Below, in pieces: positions 25,239 to 35,571 of a stretch of 64,000 bases of DNA. The DNA lies in assembly GCA_902574685.1 (NCBI GenBank), contig CACGOO010000001.1, positions 1 to 64,000 of the forward strand, written 5' to 3'. The notes beneath the pieces were generated by a model, which was not told the origin of the DNA, searched no databases, and saw only the letters and a list, made by a program, of their open reading frames with translations. Source of the stretch: an uncultured Pelagibacteraceae bacterium. Lineage in GTDB: Bacteria > Pseudomonadota > Alphaproteobacteria > Pelagibacterales > Pelagibacteraceae. Made by a program: the position numbers and the translations under genes. How positions within the stretch are numbered: the first letter of the stretch is position 1; each line of letters starts with the position of its first letter.

Positions 25239-26252
25239 ATGTTCAAAAAATGTACTAAAATTTTTACTTATATAATCTCTATTTCCCTTATTTCCTTCAA
25301 TGCAACTTCAGAAGAACTAAGTATGAGAGAAATTTTAGAAATTATTCAAAAAGATTTACGAACATTGGAAAGAGCAGTCTACTCAGAGTCATTTCAAAAA
25401 AATTCTGGCGAAGAAGCTTCTTTAAATGATAAGGAAACAGAAGATGTATTAACAAGACATTTATTAAAATTGTCTGAAATAGAAAAGCAATTTCAAAATT
25501 TAACTAATAAATTTGAAGAAGTTAATTTTAAAATTGACAAATTATCTTCAAGATTATCAAAAACTCAAGCCGACAATCAGTTAAGATTCCAAGAATTAGA
25601 GAATAACTCGAGTTTTGTGCAAAGTAATCAAAATAATGAACAGAATTTATCTTCAAATGAAAATAAAGAAAATACAGAGACTGATTTAGCCAAAAAAAAA
25701 ATATTACCAGGCACATCTCAACCTCAAGATCTAGGAACTATTTCCTATAAAGATATGACGGACACAAGTGAGACTCAAGCAATTCAATCTGTTGAGACAA
25801 CTAAGACTATCTTAACAGAAAATTTTATTAACGAAGAAAAAATTTTACCCGACGTATCACCTTTAGAGCAATATGAGTTTGCGACTAGCTTTTTAAAGGT
25901 CGGAGATTATAATATGGCTGAAAGGGCATTTAGAGAATTTGTGGACACAAATCCAAATAATGATCTATCCGGAAATGCACAGTATTGGTATGCAGAAACA
26001 TTTAGAATCAGACAGCTATACACAGATGCAGCATCTGCCTATTTAGAAGGTTACCAAAAATATCCTAAGAGTGAGAAGGCACCTATCAATCTTTTGAAGC
26101 TTGGTGTATCTTTAGTTCAAATAGGAGAGAAAGATCAGGGCTGCTTAATGATTGCTGGAGTAAAAAAACAGTATCCTAATGCAACTCAATCAGTTCTTCA
26201 AAAAGCCAAATATGAAGAGAAAAAGTTTGAATGCAACAAAGAAAACTCTTAA
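25239..26252 (+). CDS. cpoB: Tol-Pal system protein CpoB (YbgF)
   Basis: A 337-residue periplasmic protein with an N-terminal signal sequence (to about residue 25), an N-terminal coiled coil (about 60-125), a long disordered Ser/Asn/Glu linker, and C-terminal TPR repeats. The TPR part starts at LEQYEFATSFLKVGDYNMAERAFREFVDTNP (about 210-240) and continues with NAQYWYAETFRIRQLY. It coordinates Tol with peptidoglycan synthesis in E. coli. The gene follows the pal terminator and overlaps tilS. Confidence 0.9.
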   Translation: MFKKCTKIFTYIISISLISFNATSEELSMREILEIIQKDLRTLERAVYSESFQKNSGEEASLNDKETEDVLTRHLLKLSEIEKQFQNLTNKFEEVNFKIDKLSSRLSKTQADNQLRFQELENNSSFVQSNQNNEQNLSSNENKENTETDLAKKKILPGTSQPQDLGTISYKDMTDTSETQAIQSVETTKTILTENFINEEKILPDVSPLEQYEFATSFLKVGDYNMAERAFREFVDTNPNNDLSGNAQYWYAETFRIRQLYTDAASAYLEGYQKYPKSEKAPINLLKLGVSLVQIGEKDQGCLMIAGVKKQYPNATQSVLQKAKYEEKKFECNKENS

Positions 26253-27264
26253 TTTTTATTTAACAAAATTAAAAGATCCTCAAGTACAAAAATTATACAA
26301 AGTATTTTCATATAATCTTGAACTTTTAAACGTTGGGAAAAAAAAAATTATGATTGGGGTATCAGGTGGTCCTGATAGCTTAACACTTTTGTTTTTCTCT
26401 ATGTGTTATGCACTGAAAAATAAATCTAAATTGTATCCAGTAATAATAGATCATAAACTAAGAAAAGAATCTACAATTGAAGCTAAAAATTTAAAGTATA
26501 AACTCAAAAAATACTTCAAAATTAATTGTAGAATTCTGTCAGAAAAAGTCACTAAAATTGATAACAATATACAAGCTTACGCAAGAGAACTTAGATATCA
26601 TTTATTTTACAAAGAGTGTAATAAACATAATATAGATTATCTTTTATTGGGACATCATAAAGACGATCTGATTGAAAATTTTTTTATAAGATTTCTTAGG
26701 GGCTCTGGTTTAAAAGGACTAGTTTCTTTTGATAAAAATATAAGTAATTATAAAGGTATTAAGATTATCCGGCCATTTTTGTCTACCCCAAAAAGTCAAC
26801 TAATTAATATTAATAAAAAAACGTTTGGCTTCTTTGTAGATGATCCTACCAATATTAATGATAAATTTTTAAGAAGCAGAATTAGAAAAATTCTCAAAAA
26901 TTTAGATAAGGAAGGTTTAAATTTTGAAAAATTTTATCTAACTTTAAAAAATTTATCAAAAAGTAATCAAGCTATTGATTTTTTTGTCAAAAAAAACATT
27001 GTTGAAAACGCGAATTATTTTAAAAAAAATAAAAAAACAATTTTAAATAAGTCTTTTTTTAACAATCCAGACGAAATTGTTTTAAGAAGTTTTACACAAG
27101 TGATTCAAGACATGAGTAAGAAAAAAAATTATCCTAGAGGCAAAAAGGTGGTTAGGCTAATAGATTCTTTAAAGATTTCGAACAAATATATAAAATTGAC
27201 ACTTTCTGGATGTATTATTGAAAGAATTAACAATTCAGTCATAATTTACCCTGAAAAACGCTAA
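26212..27264 (+). CDS. tilS: tRNA(Ile)-lysidine synthase
   Basis: Modifies C34 of tRNA-Ile(CAU) with lysine and ATP so that it reads AUA. The PP-loop ATP motif GVSGGPDSLTLL (about 49-60 from the start chosen) and YLLLGHHKDDLIENFFIRFLRGSGLKGL are diagnostic. The track start at 26179 is inside cpoB and lacks support; the ATG at 26212 gives about 350 residues, still overlapping cpoB by 41 bases. A TTG at 26227 (MNATKK) is also possible. ftsH follows after 65 bases. Confidence 0.9.
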   Translation: MKRKSLNATKKTLNFYLTKLKDPQVQKLYKVFSYNLELLNVGKKKIMIGVSGGPDSLTLLFFSMCYALKNKSKLYPVIIDHKLRKESTIEAKNLKYKLKKYFKINCRILSEKVTKIDNNIQAYARELRYHLFYKECNKHNIDYLLLGHHKDDLIENFFIRFLRGSGLKGLVSFDKNISNYKGIKIIRPFLSTPKSQLININKKTFGFFVDDPTNINDKFLRSRIRKILKNLDKEGLNFEKFYLTLKNLSKSNQAIDFFVKKNIVENANYFKKNKKTILNKSFFNNPDEIVLRSFTQVIQDMSKKKNYPRGKKVVRLIDSLKISNKYIKLTLSGCIIERINNSVIIYPEKR

Positions 27265-27329
27265 TTTTTTTTGTTAAATGATCAAAATGACACTTGTTAA
27301 TTTATTAATAATTCTTAATTTAATGCTTT

Positions 27330-29222
27330 ATGAATTTTAAAAACTTAGCAATGTGGGGAATAATCGTCATTTTGACGATTGGTCTATATAATATGTTTAA
27401 AAACCCACAAGGTTCTATTTCTCAGAAAAACAAAATCATTTTTTCAGAATTCTTATCTGAAGTAGATAATGGTAGAGTTGTTAAAGTCGAAATACAAGGC
27501 AAAAATATAAAAGGTGTTTTATCAAATGGAAATCAATTTACCACTTATGCGCCAGAGGACCCAAATTTAATTCAGAAGCTAAGTGACAAAGGTGTCAGCA
27601 TCTCTGCTAGTCCGCTAGAGGAAAAGATGCCTTCATTGTTAGGTATACTTCTTTCATGGTTCCCGATGCTTTTATTAATTGCTGTTTGGATTTTCTTTAT
27701 GCGTCAAATGCAAGGAGGAAAAGGTGGAGCAATGGGTTTTGGAAGATCAAAAGCAAAAATGATGAATGAAGTAAAGGGTAAAGTTACCTTTAATGATGTT
27801 GCTGGTGTAGAGGAAGCAAAAGAAGAAGTTGAAGAAGTAGTTGAATTTTTGAAAGATCCAAGAAAATTTAGTAGATTAGGTGGCAAGATACCGAGAGGCT
27901 GTTTATTAGTAGGTCCTCCAGGAACAGGTAAAACATTGTTAGCAAGAGCAATTGCAGGTGAAGCAGGGGTACCATTTTTTACTATTTCTGGATCTGATTT
28001 TGTTGAAATGTTCGTCGGTGTTGGAGCTTCAAGAGTAAGAGATATGTTTGAACAAGGTAAAAAACATTCTCCATGCATCATATTTATTGACGAGATCGAT
28101 GCTGTAGGAAGAAGTAGAGGGGCAGGTCTTGGTGGTGGAAATGATGAAAGAGAGCAAACACTTAATCAGCTTTTAGTTGAGATGGATGGTTTCGATACAA
28201 ACGAAGGAGTAATTATTATAGCCGCAACCAATAGACCTGATGTATTAGACCCTGCATTATTAAGACCCGGCAGATTTGACAGACAAGTAGTTGTTTCAAA
28301 CCCAGATTTAATCGGAAGAGAAAAGATTTTAAAAGTTCATGCAAAAAAAATATCAATGGCACCCGATGTTAACTTGAGAACAGTAGCAAGAGGAACGCCA
28401 GGTTTTTCAGGAGCAGATTTAGCCAATCTTGTAAATGAAGCTGCATTGCTTGCTGCAAGAAAAAACAAAAGAATAGTAACCTATCAAGAATTTGAAGAAG
28501 CTAAAGATAAAGTGATGATGGGATCTGAAAGAAGATCTATGGTAATGTCAGAAGAAGAGAAAAAATTAACTGCTTATCATGAAGCTGGACATGCAATTGT
28601 AACAATAAATGAAAAAGCTGCATACCCTATACACAAAGCTACAATAATACCTAGAGGAAGAGCTCTAGGAATGGTAATGCAATTACCGGAAAGAGATGAA
28701 GTGTCTCAAACAAGAGAACAACTTCATGCTCAAATGGCTATTGCTATGGGTGGAAGAGTAGCAGAGGAAATAATTTTTGGAGATGACAAAGTAACAACAG
28801 GAGCGGCGAGCGATATTGAACAGGCAACTAAAAGAGCAAGAGCAATGGTCATGAGGGCTGGTCTAAGTAAAGAAATGGGTCCAGTTGCTTATGGTGAAAA
28901 TGAAGAAGAGGTATTTTTAGGAAGATCAGTTGCTAGACAACAAAACATGTCGGAAGAAACAGCGAGAAAAGTTGATAGTGAAATTAGAAAGTTTGTAGAT
29001 ATGGGCTATGAAAGAGCAAGAAAAGTATTAACTGAAAAAATTGACGACCTACATAAATTAGCTAAAGCATTATTAACCTATGAAACTTTGACAGGAGCAG
29101 AAATTGAAGATTTGATCAATAAAAACATATATCCAAAAAATAAAGAAGACCTTAAAGTCGAAGATGACGATCAAAGTTCAGCACTTGGTTCGATGGGTTT
29201 GAAACCAAAGATAGTGCACTAA
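27330..29222 (+). CDS. ftsH: ATP-dependent zinc metalloprotease FtsH
   Basis: A 630-residue inner-membrane AAA+ protease. There are two N-terminal transmembrane helices (about 5-20 and 98-120) around a periplasmic domain. The Walker A GPPGTGKT is at about 195-202, Walker [10 protein letters not shown] follows, then the second region of homology [21 protein letters not shown], and the zinc site HEAGH at about 417-421. In other bacteria FtsH degrades sigma-32 and membrane proteins and works with HflK/HflC, both encoded in this window. Canonical length. Confidence 0.98.
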   Translation: MNFKNLAMWGIIVILTIGLYNMFKNPQGSISQKNKIIFSEFLSEVDNGRVVKVEIQGKNIKGVLSNGNQFTTYAPEDPNLIQKLSDKGVSISASPLEEKMPSLLGILLSWFPMLLLIAVWIFFMRQMQGGKGGAMGFGRSKAKMMNEVKGKVTFNDVAGVEEAKEEVEEVVEFLKDPRKFSRLGGKIPRGCLLVGPPGTGKTLLARAIAGEAGVPFFTISGSDFVEMFVGVGASRVRDMFEQGKKHSPCIIFIDEIDAVGRSRGAGLGGGNDEREQTLNQLLVEMDGFDTNEGVIIIAATNRPDVLDPALLRPGRFDRQVVVSNPDLIGREKILKVHAKKISMAPDVNLRTVARGTPGFSGADLANLVNEAALLAARKNKRIVTYQEFEEAKDKVMMGSERRSMVMSEEEKKLTAYHEAGHAIVTINEKAAYPIHKATIIPRGRALGMVMQLPERDEVSQTREQLHAQMAIAMGGRVAEEIIFGDDKVTTGAASDIEQATKRARAMVMRAGLSKEMGPVAYGENEEEVFLGRSVARQQNMSEETARKVDSEIRKFVDMGYERARKVLTEKIDDLHKLAKALLTYETLTGAEIEDLINKNIYPKNKEDLKVEDDDQSSALGSMGLKPKIVH

Positions 29223-29228
29223 GCACTA

Positions 29229-30278
29229 ATGTATAAATATTACACAAGAGCGTGTAATTTTTACTTTGGATCAGTATCAAAAACAAATATTAAAAAAAAT
29301 AAATCAATTCCTCTTCATGGTAATACTAAAATATCATTTGATAAAATAGAAATCATAGACAGAAAAAAAAACAAAATCATCAATATCAAAGATATTAGTA
29401 AACTTTCGAATAAATTGAAAAAAAAAGTTAATAGAGATTTAAAAAATATAAAAAAAAAGAAAATTTTTAAACAATTAAATTTATCTGATATCCCTATTTT
29501 GATGGGTATAGTTAATTTAACTCCAGATAGTTTTTCAGATGGCGGCAAATATAACAAAAAAAATTTAGCGTTAAAACATGTAAACAACCTATTATCAAAT
29601 GGCGCAAAGATAATAGACGTTGGTGGAGAGTCTACAAGACCAGGTGCAAAAGATATTAATCCTAGAAAAGAATGGGATAGAATAAAATTTATTTTAAAAT
29701 TTTTAAAAAATAAAAAAAGTTTTGTTTCATTAGATACTAGAAAAAGTTTTGTCATGAAGAATGCCTCAAAAATAAAATTAGATCTTATCAATGATGTATC
29801 TGGACTAAATTATGATCCTGAGACTATAAATTATTTAAAAAAAACAAAAAAACCTTTTGTCATTCATCACATGAAAGGAACGCCAAAGAGTATGCAATTA
29901 AATCCAACATATAATAATGTATTGCTTGATATTTATGATTTCTTTGAAAATAAATTAAAATACTTAAGAAAGGAAGGTATTGAGCATAATAATATTATAT
30001 TAGATCCAGGTATAGGGTTTGGAAAAAATTTGAAACATAATATTACTCTTTTAAAGAATATTTCTATTTTTCATTCATTAGGCCTTCCTGTAATGTTGGG
30101 CTTGTCTAGAAAAAGATTTATTAAGGATATCTCAAGAGAAAATGATACTAAACAAAGGATCGGTGGAACTGTATCTTCCTGCATTCAAGCATATCTTCAA
30201 GGAGTTCAAATTCTACGGGTTCATGATATTAAAGAAATTAATCAAGCATTTAAAGTATTTAAAGAATTACAAAATTAA
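29229..30278 (+). CDS. folP: Dihydropteroate synthase with N-terminal extension
   Basis: Condenses p-aminobenzoate with dihydropterin pyrophosphate in folate synthesis. The catalytic barrel begins near residue 90 with ILMGIVNLTPDSFSDGGKY (pterin-binding signature), then IIDVGGESTRPGA, DVSGLNYD, HHMKGTPKSMQ, LDPGIGFGKN and LGLSRKRFI. The N-terminal roughly 90 residues are very Lys-rich; a similar extension is common in alphaproteobacterial FolP but its role is unknown. It starts 6 bases after ftsH and ends 2 bases before glmM. Confidence 0.93.
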   Translation: MYKYYTRACNFYFGSVSKTNIKKNKSIPLHGNTKISFDKIEIIDRKKNKIINIKDISKLSNKLKKKVNRDLKNIKKKKIFKQLNLSDIPILMGIVNLTPDSFSDGGKYNKKNLALKHVNNLLSNGAKIIDVGGESTRPGAKDINPRKEWDRIKFILKFLKNKKSFVSLDTRKSFVMKNASKIKLDLINDVSGLNYDPETINYLKKTKKPFVIHHMKGTPKSMQLNPTYNNVLLDIYDFFENKLKYLRKEGIEHNNIILDPGIGFGKNLKHNITLLKNISIFHSLGLPVMLGLSRKRFIKDISRENDTKQRIGGTVSSCIQAYLQGVQILRVHDIKEINQAFKVFKELQN

Positions 30279-30280
30279 AA

Positions 30281-31612
30281 ATGATTAAAAAATATTTTGG
30301 AACAGATGGAATTAGAGGAAAAGTTAATGGATCTAAAATAAATGGAGAAATGTTTTTCAAATTTGGTTTAGCGGCAGGAACATACTTTAAAAATTTAAAA
30401 AAGAGTAAACAAACAGCAATTATTGCAAAAGACACTAGATTATCAGGATATACGCTTGAACCAGCTTTAGTATCTGGATTGGCATCAGCAGGAATGCATA
30501 TTTATACCTTGGGACCTCTTCCAACAAATGGTTTGGCAATGCTAACGAAAAAAATGAGAGCTAATATGGGAATAATGATTACTGCATCTCATAATCCATA
30601 TCACGACAATGGATTAAAGTTATTTGGACCTGATGGGCTTAAGTTATCTGACAGAATTGAGAAGAAAATTGAAAAGCTAATTGACTCAAAGATTACTAAA
30701 AATCTATCAAAACCAATAGAATTGGGGAGAGTTAAAAGATTAGAGGATGCCAATGAAAGGTATATAAAAATATTAAAACAAAATTTCCCATCCTCATTTA
30801 GTTTAAAAGGTATTAAAATTGCTTTAGATTGTGCCAATGGAGCTGGCTATAAAGCTGGTCCAGATTTATTTAAATCATTAGGTGCTAAAGTATATGACAC
30901 CGGCACATCTCCTAATGGTTTAAATATAAATCTTAAATCTGGATCTACTCACCCAAGTAAAATTTGTGAAATGACAAAAAAAAATAAAGCTCATATAGGT
31001 ATTTCATTAGATGGTGATGCAGACAGAATAATTGTCTGTGATGAAAAAGGGAAAATTATCGATGGAGATAAAATTCTAGCTATGTTGGGTGAGAGATGGA
31101 AAAGAAAAAAGATTTTAAAAGGAGGCGTTATTGGTACATTAATGTCAAATTATGGCTTAGAAAATTATTTTAAAAAAAATGGAATTAAATTTTTAAGATC
31201 AGATGTGGGAGATAGATATGTAAAAGAAAAAATGAAAAAAAATAAATTTAATTTAGGGGGGGAACAATCTGGTCATATAATTCTTGGAAAGTTTGCCACA
31301 ACAGGAGATGGATTATTGGTTGCACTAGAAATCCTTTTCTCATTAAGAAAACGAAAGAAAGCAAGTGAACTTTTTAACAAATTTAAACCCACTCCTCAAA
31401 TATTAGAAAATGTTGAAGTTAAAGATAAATCAATTATTAATACTCCAAAATGCAAAAAAGCAGTTAACGAGGCAAATAAAATAATTAAAAATAGAGGTAG
31501 AATTTTAGTTAGAAAATCTGGTACTGAACAAAAGATAAGAATTATGATCGAGTCAGAGGATTCAATCTTAAATAAATTGTGTGTTAATATAATTAAAAAA
31601 TCTATTCAGTAA
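30281..31612 (+). CDS. glmM: Phosphoglucosamine mutase
   Basis: Interconverts glucosamine-6-P and glucosamine-1-P for UDP-GlcNAc (peptidoglycan, LPS). The N-terminus KKYFGTDGIRGKVNG is diagnostic of GlmM, the phosphoserine loop MITASHNPYHDNGLK lies near residues 100-114, the metal loop SLDGDADRIIVCDEKG near 242-257, and the sugar-binding GGEQSGHIIL near 326-335. Length of 443 is typical. The ftsH-folP-glmM order is widely conserved. Confidence 0.97.
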   Translation: MIKKYFGTDGIRGKVNGSKINGEMFFKFGLAAGTYFKNLKKSKQTAIIAKDTRLSGYTLEPALVSGLASAGMHIYTLGPLPTNGLAMLTKKMRANMGIMITASHNPYHDNGLKLFGPDGLKLSDRIEKKIEKLIDSKITKNLSKPIELGRVKRLEDANERYIKILKQNFPSSFSLKGIKIALDCANGAGYKAGPDLFKSLGAKVYDTGTSPNGLNINLKSGSTHPSKICEMTKKNKAHIGISLDGDADRIIVCDEKGKIIDGDKILAMLGERWKRKKILKGGVIGTLMSNYGLENYFKKNGIKFLRSDVGDRYVKEKMKKNKFNLGGEQSGHIILGKFATTGDGLLVALEILFSLRKRKKASELFNKFKPTPQILENVEVKDKSIINTPKCKKAVNEANKIIKNRGRILVRKSGTEQKIRIMIESEDSILNKLCVNIIKKSIQ

Positions 31613-31613
31613 A

Positions 31614-32426
31614 TTGAAAATCAAATCTAAAATATTAATTATTGCAGGATCAGACTCCTCTGGGGGAGCAGGTATTCAAGCGGATATTAAATCAGTTACT
31701 TCTCTTGGTTCTTTCGCTATGACAGCAATTACCGCTGTTACTGCTCAGAATACTACGGGTGTTAAGTCTTTAATAGCAATGCCTATTAAGGAAATTTCTA
31801 ATCAAATCGAATTTACGTCAAAAGATATTAAACCAGACTCAGTAAAAATAGGAATGCTGCATTCTACTAAAGTTATAAACTCAGTGTTAAAATCAATAAA
31901 AAAATCAAATTTAAAAAAAATAATATTAGATCCTGTTATGGTAGCAAAAAGTGGAACCAATCTTATTGATAATAAAGCTATTTTAGTTTTAAAAAAAAAA
32001 CTAATGAAAAAAGTTGATTTAATAACACCAAATATTCCTGAAGCGGAAATTCTAACTAAAATCAAAATTAATTCTGTGTTGGATATGAAAAATGCTGCTA
32101 AAATATTATTAGATTTAGGTGCTAAAAATGTTTTAATTAAAGGTGGTCATTTGAGATCTAAAACCATGAAAGATATTTTTGTAAATAAAAAAGAAACGGC
32201 AATATTTACAAATAAAAAAATTAAAACAAAAAATACTCATGGAACTGGATGTACGTTATCCAGTGCAATTGCAACATATTATGGGTGTGGAAAAACTCTA
32301 AAGAAATCTTGTGAGTTAGGTATTAGATATGTAAACAATGCCATTAAGACAAGGCCAAACTTTGGAAAAGGAAATGGACCAATTAACCATTTAAATAGTT
32401 TTATAATAGAAAAAAAATTTAGATGA
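31614..32426 (+). CDS. thiD: Hydroxymethylpyrimidine/phosphomethylpyrimidine kinase
   Basis: Phosphorylates HMP twice to HMP-pyrophosphate, the pyrimidine substrate of ThiE. A 270-residue ribokinase fold with [18 protein letters not shown] at 11-28, [31 protein letters not shown] and the anion hole [13 protein letters not shown] near residue 207-219. It starts with TTG one base after the glmM stop and overlaps purA by 4 bases. Together with thiE and dxs it forms the salvage-competent part of thiamine synthesis. Confidence 0.95.
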   Translation: MKIKSKILIIAGSDSSGGAGIQADIKSVTSLGSFAMTAITAVTAQNTTGVKSLIAMPIKEISNQIEFTSKDIKPDSVKIGMLHSTKVINSVLKSIKKSNLKKIILDPVMVAKSGTNLIDNKAILVLKKKLMKKVDLITPNIPEAEILTKIKINSVLDMKNAAKILLDLGAKNVLIKGGHLRSKTMKDIFVNKKETAIFTNKKIKTKNTHGTGCTLSSAIATYYGCGKTLKKSCELGIRYVNNAIKTRPNFGKGNGPINHLNSFIIEKKFR

Positions 32427-33712
32427 AAAATGTAGTCGTTGTTGGATCTCAGTGGGGAGATGAAGGAAAAGGTAAAATAGTTGATTGGTTATCCAGTGAA
32501 GCAGACGTTGTTATAAGATTCCAAGGAGGACATAATGCTGGTCATACCTTGGTCATAGATGGTGTTACTTATAAATTAAGATTATTACCATCTGGAATTG
32601 TGAGAAAAAATAAAATTTCAATTATAGGAAATGGAGTTGTTGTAGATCCTTGGGCACTTCTAGATGAAATTGAAGAAGCTAAATCTAAAGGTGTAGAAAT
32701 TAACGAAAATAATCTGATATTGTCAGAAGGTGCCACATTAATTTTACCGTTCCATAGAGAGATGGATGAAATAAGAGAAGACTCTGCAGGTAAATCGAAA
32801 ATTGGAACTACTAGAAGAGGTATTGGTCCAGCATACGAAGATAAAGTAGGTAGAAGATCTATAAGAGTAATGGATCTTGCTTCAAAACAAAATCTTGAAA
32901 ATCGATTATCAGTCGTACTCGAACACTATAATGCAATACGAAAAGGATTGGGTAAGCCAATATATGAAAAAGATAAACTAATTGGAGACTTATTAAAAAT
33001 AGCCCCAAATATTTTAAAATATTCTGCACCTGTTTGGAGAAAGATAGATCAATTTAAATCAGAAAATAAAAAAATATTATTTGAGGGAGCCCAAGGGATA
33101 TTACTTGATGTAGACCATGGCACTTATCCATATGTAACTTCATCCAATACAGTAGCAGCCTCAGCCGCAACAGGATCTGGATGTGGTCCAAACTCAATAA
33201 ACTATGTTTTAGGAATTACAAAAGCATACACAACAAGAGTAGGCGAAGGCCCTTTCCCAACAGAATTAACAGATGATATTGGTAATCATTTAGGTGAAAA
33301 GGGACATGAATTTGGAACTGTAACAAGTAGAAAAAGAAGATGTGGCTGGTTTGATGGAGTTTTAGTAAGACAAACTATAAAGATTTCAGGCATTGATGGA
33401 ATAGCATTAACAAAATTAGATGTATTAGATGAACTTGATGAAATAAATCTTTGTGTAGCTTATGAGTTAAATGGCAAAGAAATAGATTATTTTCCTGCAG
33501 CTGTACAAGATCAATTAAATGTCAAACCAGTGTATAAAACATTCAAAGGTTGGAAATCTAAAACTCAAGGAATAAAAAAATTTGATGATTTACCTAATAA
33601 TGCAAAAATTTATGTAAAAGCCGTCGAAGAATTTGTAGAAACAAAAATATCAAGTATTTCAACAAGCCCAGAAAGAGAAGACACTATTCTTTTGATTGAT
33701 CCATTTAATTAA
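32423..33712 (+). CDS. purA: Adenylosuccinate synthetase
   Basis: Makes adenylosuccinate from IMP, aspartate and GTP, the first committed step to AMP. The 429-residue sequence shows the P-loop [16 protein letters not shown] (8-23) with the catalytic Asp, [10 protein letters not shown] with the catalytic His, [39 protein letters not shown] and the C-terminal [10 protein letters not shown]. Canonical length. Confidence 0.98.
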   Translation: MKNVVVVGSQWGDEGKGKIVDWLSSEADVVIRFQGGHNAGHTLVIDGVTYKLRLLPSGIVRKNKISIIGNGVVVDPWALLDEIEEAKSKGVEINENNLILSEGATLILPFHREMDEIREDSAGKSKIGTTRRGIGPAYEDKVGRRSIRVMDLASKQNLENRLSVVLEHYNAIRKGLGKPIYEKDKLIGDLLKIAPNILKYSAPVWRKIDQFKSENKKILFEGAQGILLDVDHGTYPYVTSSNTVAASAATGSGCGPNSINYVLGITKAYTTRVGEGPFPTELTDDIGNHLGEKGHEFGTVTSRKRRCGWFDGVLVRQTIKISGIDGIALTKLDVLDELDEINLCVAYELNGKEIDYFPAAVQDQLNVKPVYKTFKGWKSKTQGIKKFDDLPNNAKIYVKAVEEFVETKISSISTSPEREDTILLIDPFN

Positions 33713-33760
33713 TAATAGAATTAGTTTAAGTAATAATAAAATTCATCATATATTATTAGT

Positions 33761-35566
33761 ATGAATAATAAATATTTTCATATATTTGTTTTTTTTTTAA
33801 TTATTTTAATCAATCCTAAGCATGTATATGCTGCGGATTTATCATCAACAACTCCTGCAGATAATGCAACACAGATTGCAGTGAATACTGGAATAGATCT
33901 CGTGTGGCTAGCATCTGGGTCTGTATCAGCAAATAACGGAAATGTAATTTTAAAAAAAACATCAGATGACAGTACTGTTGAAACTTTTTCAACTAATGGA
34001 ATGTTTTTAGCTATGAGTTTGTTTGCTCCAGCAACAGTTACAGCTACATTTGTTTTATCATCAAATTTAGATGAGGATACTGAATATTATATCCTAGTAG
34101 ACAATGCAGCATTTAATAATTTTGATGGTATTTCAAGTAAAACAGAATTAAATTTTAAAACAGTAGATAATAATAATCCTACCTTAACATCTACTTCGCC
34201 ATCTGATGACTCTTCTAATGTTAGTGTATCATCAAATATAGTCCTTACATTTAATGAAGCTGTAGATGCCGAAAGTGGAAATATTGATATAATAGATACA
34301 TCAACAGGAGAAGCTATAGAGATTGATGTAACCGGATCTTTATTATCTGGAAGTGGAACAACTGAAATTACTATTAATCCTTCATCTAACTTAGAAAATG
34401 ACACCTCATATCATGTAAAAATAGACTCAACAGCATTTGATGATGCAGTTGGAAACTCTTATGCTGGTATTTCAAACACAACAACTTTAAATTTTACTAC
34501 TGCAAAAGGTCAAATTTTTAACGATACTGTAAAAACTTTATTAAAAAATCAAACTACAGCTTCAATTCAATCAATGACTCAGTCATTAAATAGAGTAAAT
34601 AGCCGTTTAAATTTTATAAGACCAATTCAAAATAGCAACACTTCAAAAAATAAAATAGCATTAAATTTTAATGACTCATATGCAAACAAATTAGTTGATG
34701 CTTTAACCGCCAACTTAATAAAACACGAAAAAAAACAGAGAAAATTAGCTTTTTGGAGTGAAGGCAATCTTTCTTTTGGTAGAATAAACAACAAAGGTAA
34801 AGACTTAGGTCAAGATCTTAGCACCAAAGGTTTTACCATAGGATTTGATAAAAAAATTACAGATTTAAAAACTATAGGTTTAGCATTAAATCAATCTGAG
34901 CAAGAAACACAAATTGGAAGTAATGATGCACATATGGATGCAACAGCGAAATCTTTGTTAATCTATGGAAGCAACCAATTTTTTGAAAATCGATATTTCG
35001 AGGCTGCCATTGGATTTGGAGAAACAGAAATCGATATCAGTAGAAAAGTATCTGGAGGAAATAATAAAGGTCTCAGAGATGGAAAACAATTATTTGGAAG
35101 CTTCACTTACTTGTACGAACCATTAGAACAAAAAGAAAATAAAAACTTAAACTACTATTCTAGGATAGATTTGGGTTATACGATATTAGACGATTATATT
35201 GAAAGTGGTGATGGTGACTCAATTAATTACAATGATCAAAATATAAAAAGTTCGTCATTATCATTTGGATTTAATTTTTCTAATATAATAGAGATAGATC
35301 AAGGGTTTATTACTCCTTTAATACAATTTGAAATTGGTAAAAATAAAACAATAAATTCACTCTCAGAAGCTTATTATGTTAATGATTCATCAACTATTTA
35401 TGCTAATGCAATATCTGATCAAAATACATCGCATGCAAAATTAACTCTTGGAATAGGGGCTGCGCTGGAAGATGGTTTAAATGTAAGTTTTATGATTGAC
35501 CATTATAGAAATGATAATGAAGCATTTAATACTAGTTTAACCGTAAATATTAGAAAAGAATTTTAA
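33761..35566 (+). CDS. Predicted autotransporter with two Ig-like domains
   Basis: A 601-residue secreted protein. A signal peptide (MNNKYFHIFVFFLIILI, cleavage near VYA-A at about 24) is followed by two SbsA/Big_5-like Ig-type repeats (about 26-132 and 133-247), each starting with a TSTSPSDDSSNVSVSSNI-like strand, holding a VLTFNEAV-like core and ending LNF(K/T)T. A linker of about 70 residues leads to an autotransporter-like beta-barrel (about 320-601) with alternating aromatic strands and the terminal Phe of outer-membrane proteins (NIRKEF). It should expose or release the Ig-like part at the cell surface; ligand unknown. It lies between purA and rpoH and is probably accessory. Confidence 0.78.
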   Translation: MNNKYFHIFVFFLIILINPKHVYAADLSSTTPADNATQIAVNTGIDLVWLASGSVSANNGNVILKKTSDDSTVETFSTNGMFLAMSLFAPATVTATFVLSSNLDEDTEYYILVDNAAFNNFDGISSKTELNFKTVDNNNPTLTSTSPSDDSSNVSVSSNIVLTFNEAVDAESGNIDIIDTSTGEAIEIDVTGSLLSGSGTTEITINPSSNLENDTSYHVKIDSTAFDDAVGNSYAGISNTTTLNFTTAKGQIFNDTVKTLLKNQTTASIQSMTQSLNRVNSRLNFIRPIQNSNTSKNKIALNFNDSYANKLVDALTANLIKHEKKQRKLAFWSEGNLSFGRINNKGKDLGQDLSTKGFTIGFDKKITDLKTIGLALNQSEQETQIGSNDAHMDATAKSLLIYGSNQFFENRYFEAAIGFGETEIDISRKVSGGNNKGLRDGKQLFGSFTYLYEPLEQKENKNLNYYSRIDLGYTILDDYIESGDGDSINYNDQNIKSSSLSFGFNFSNIIEIDQGFITPLIQFEIGKNKTINSLSEAYYVNDSSTIYANAISDQNTSHAKLTLGIGAALEDGLNVSFMIDHYRNDNEAFNTSLTVNIRKEF

Positions 35567-35571
35567 TAAGC

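Noticed and set aside
31600-31620. TPP riboswitch upstream of thiD
   Set aside because: thiD starts one base after glmM, with no leader.
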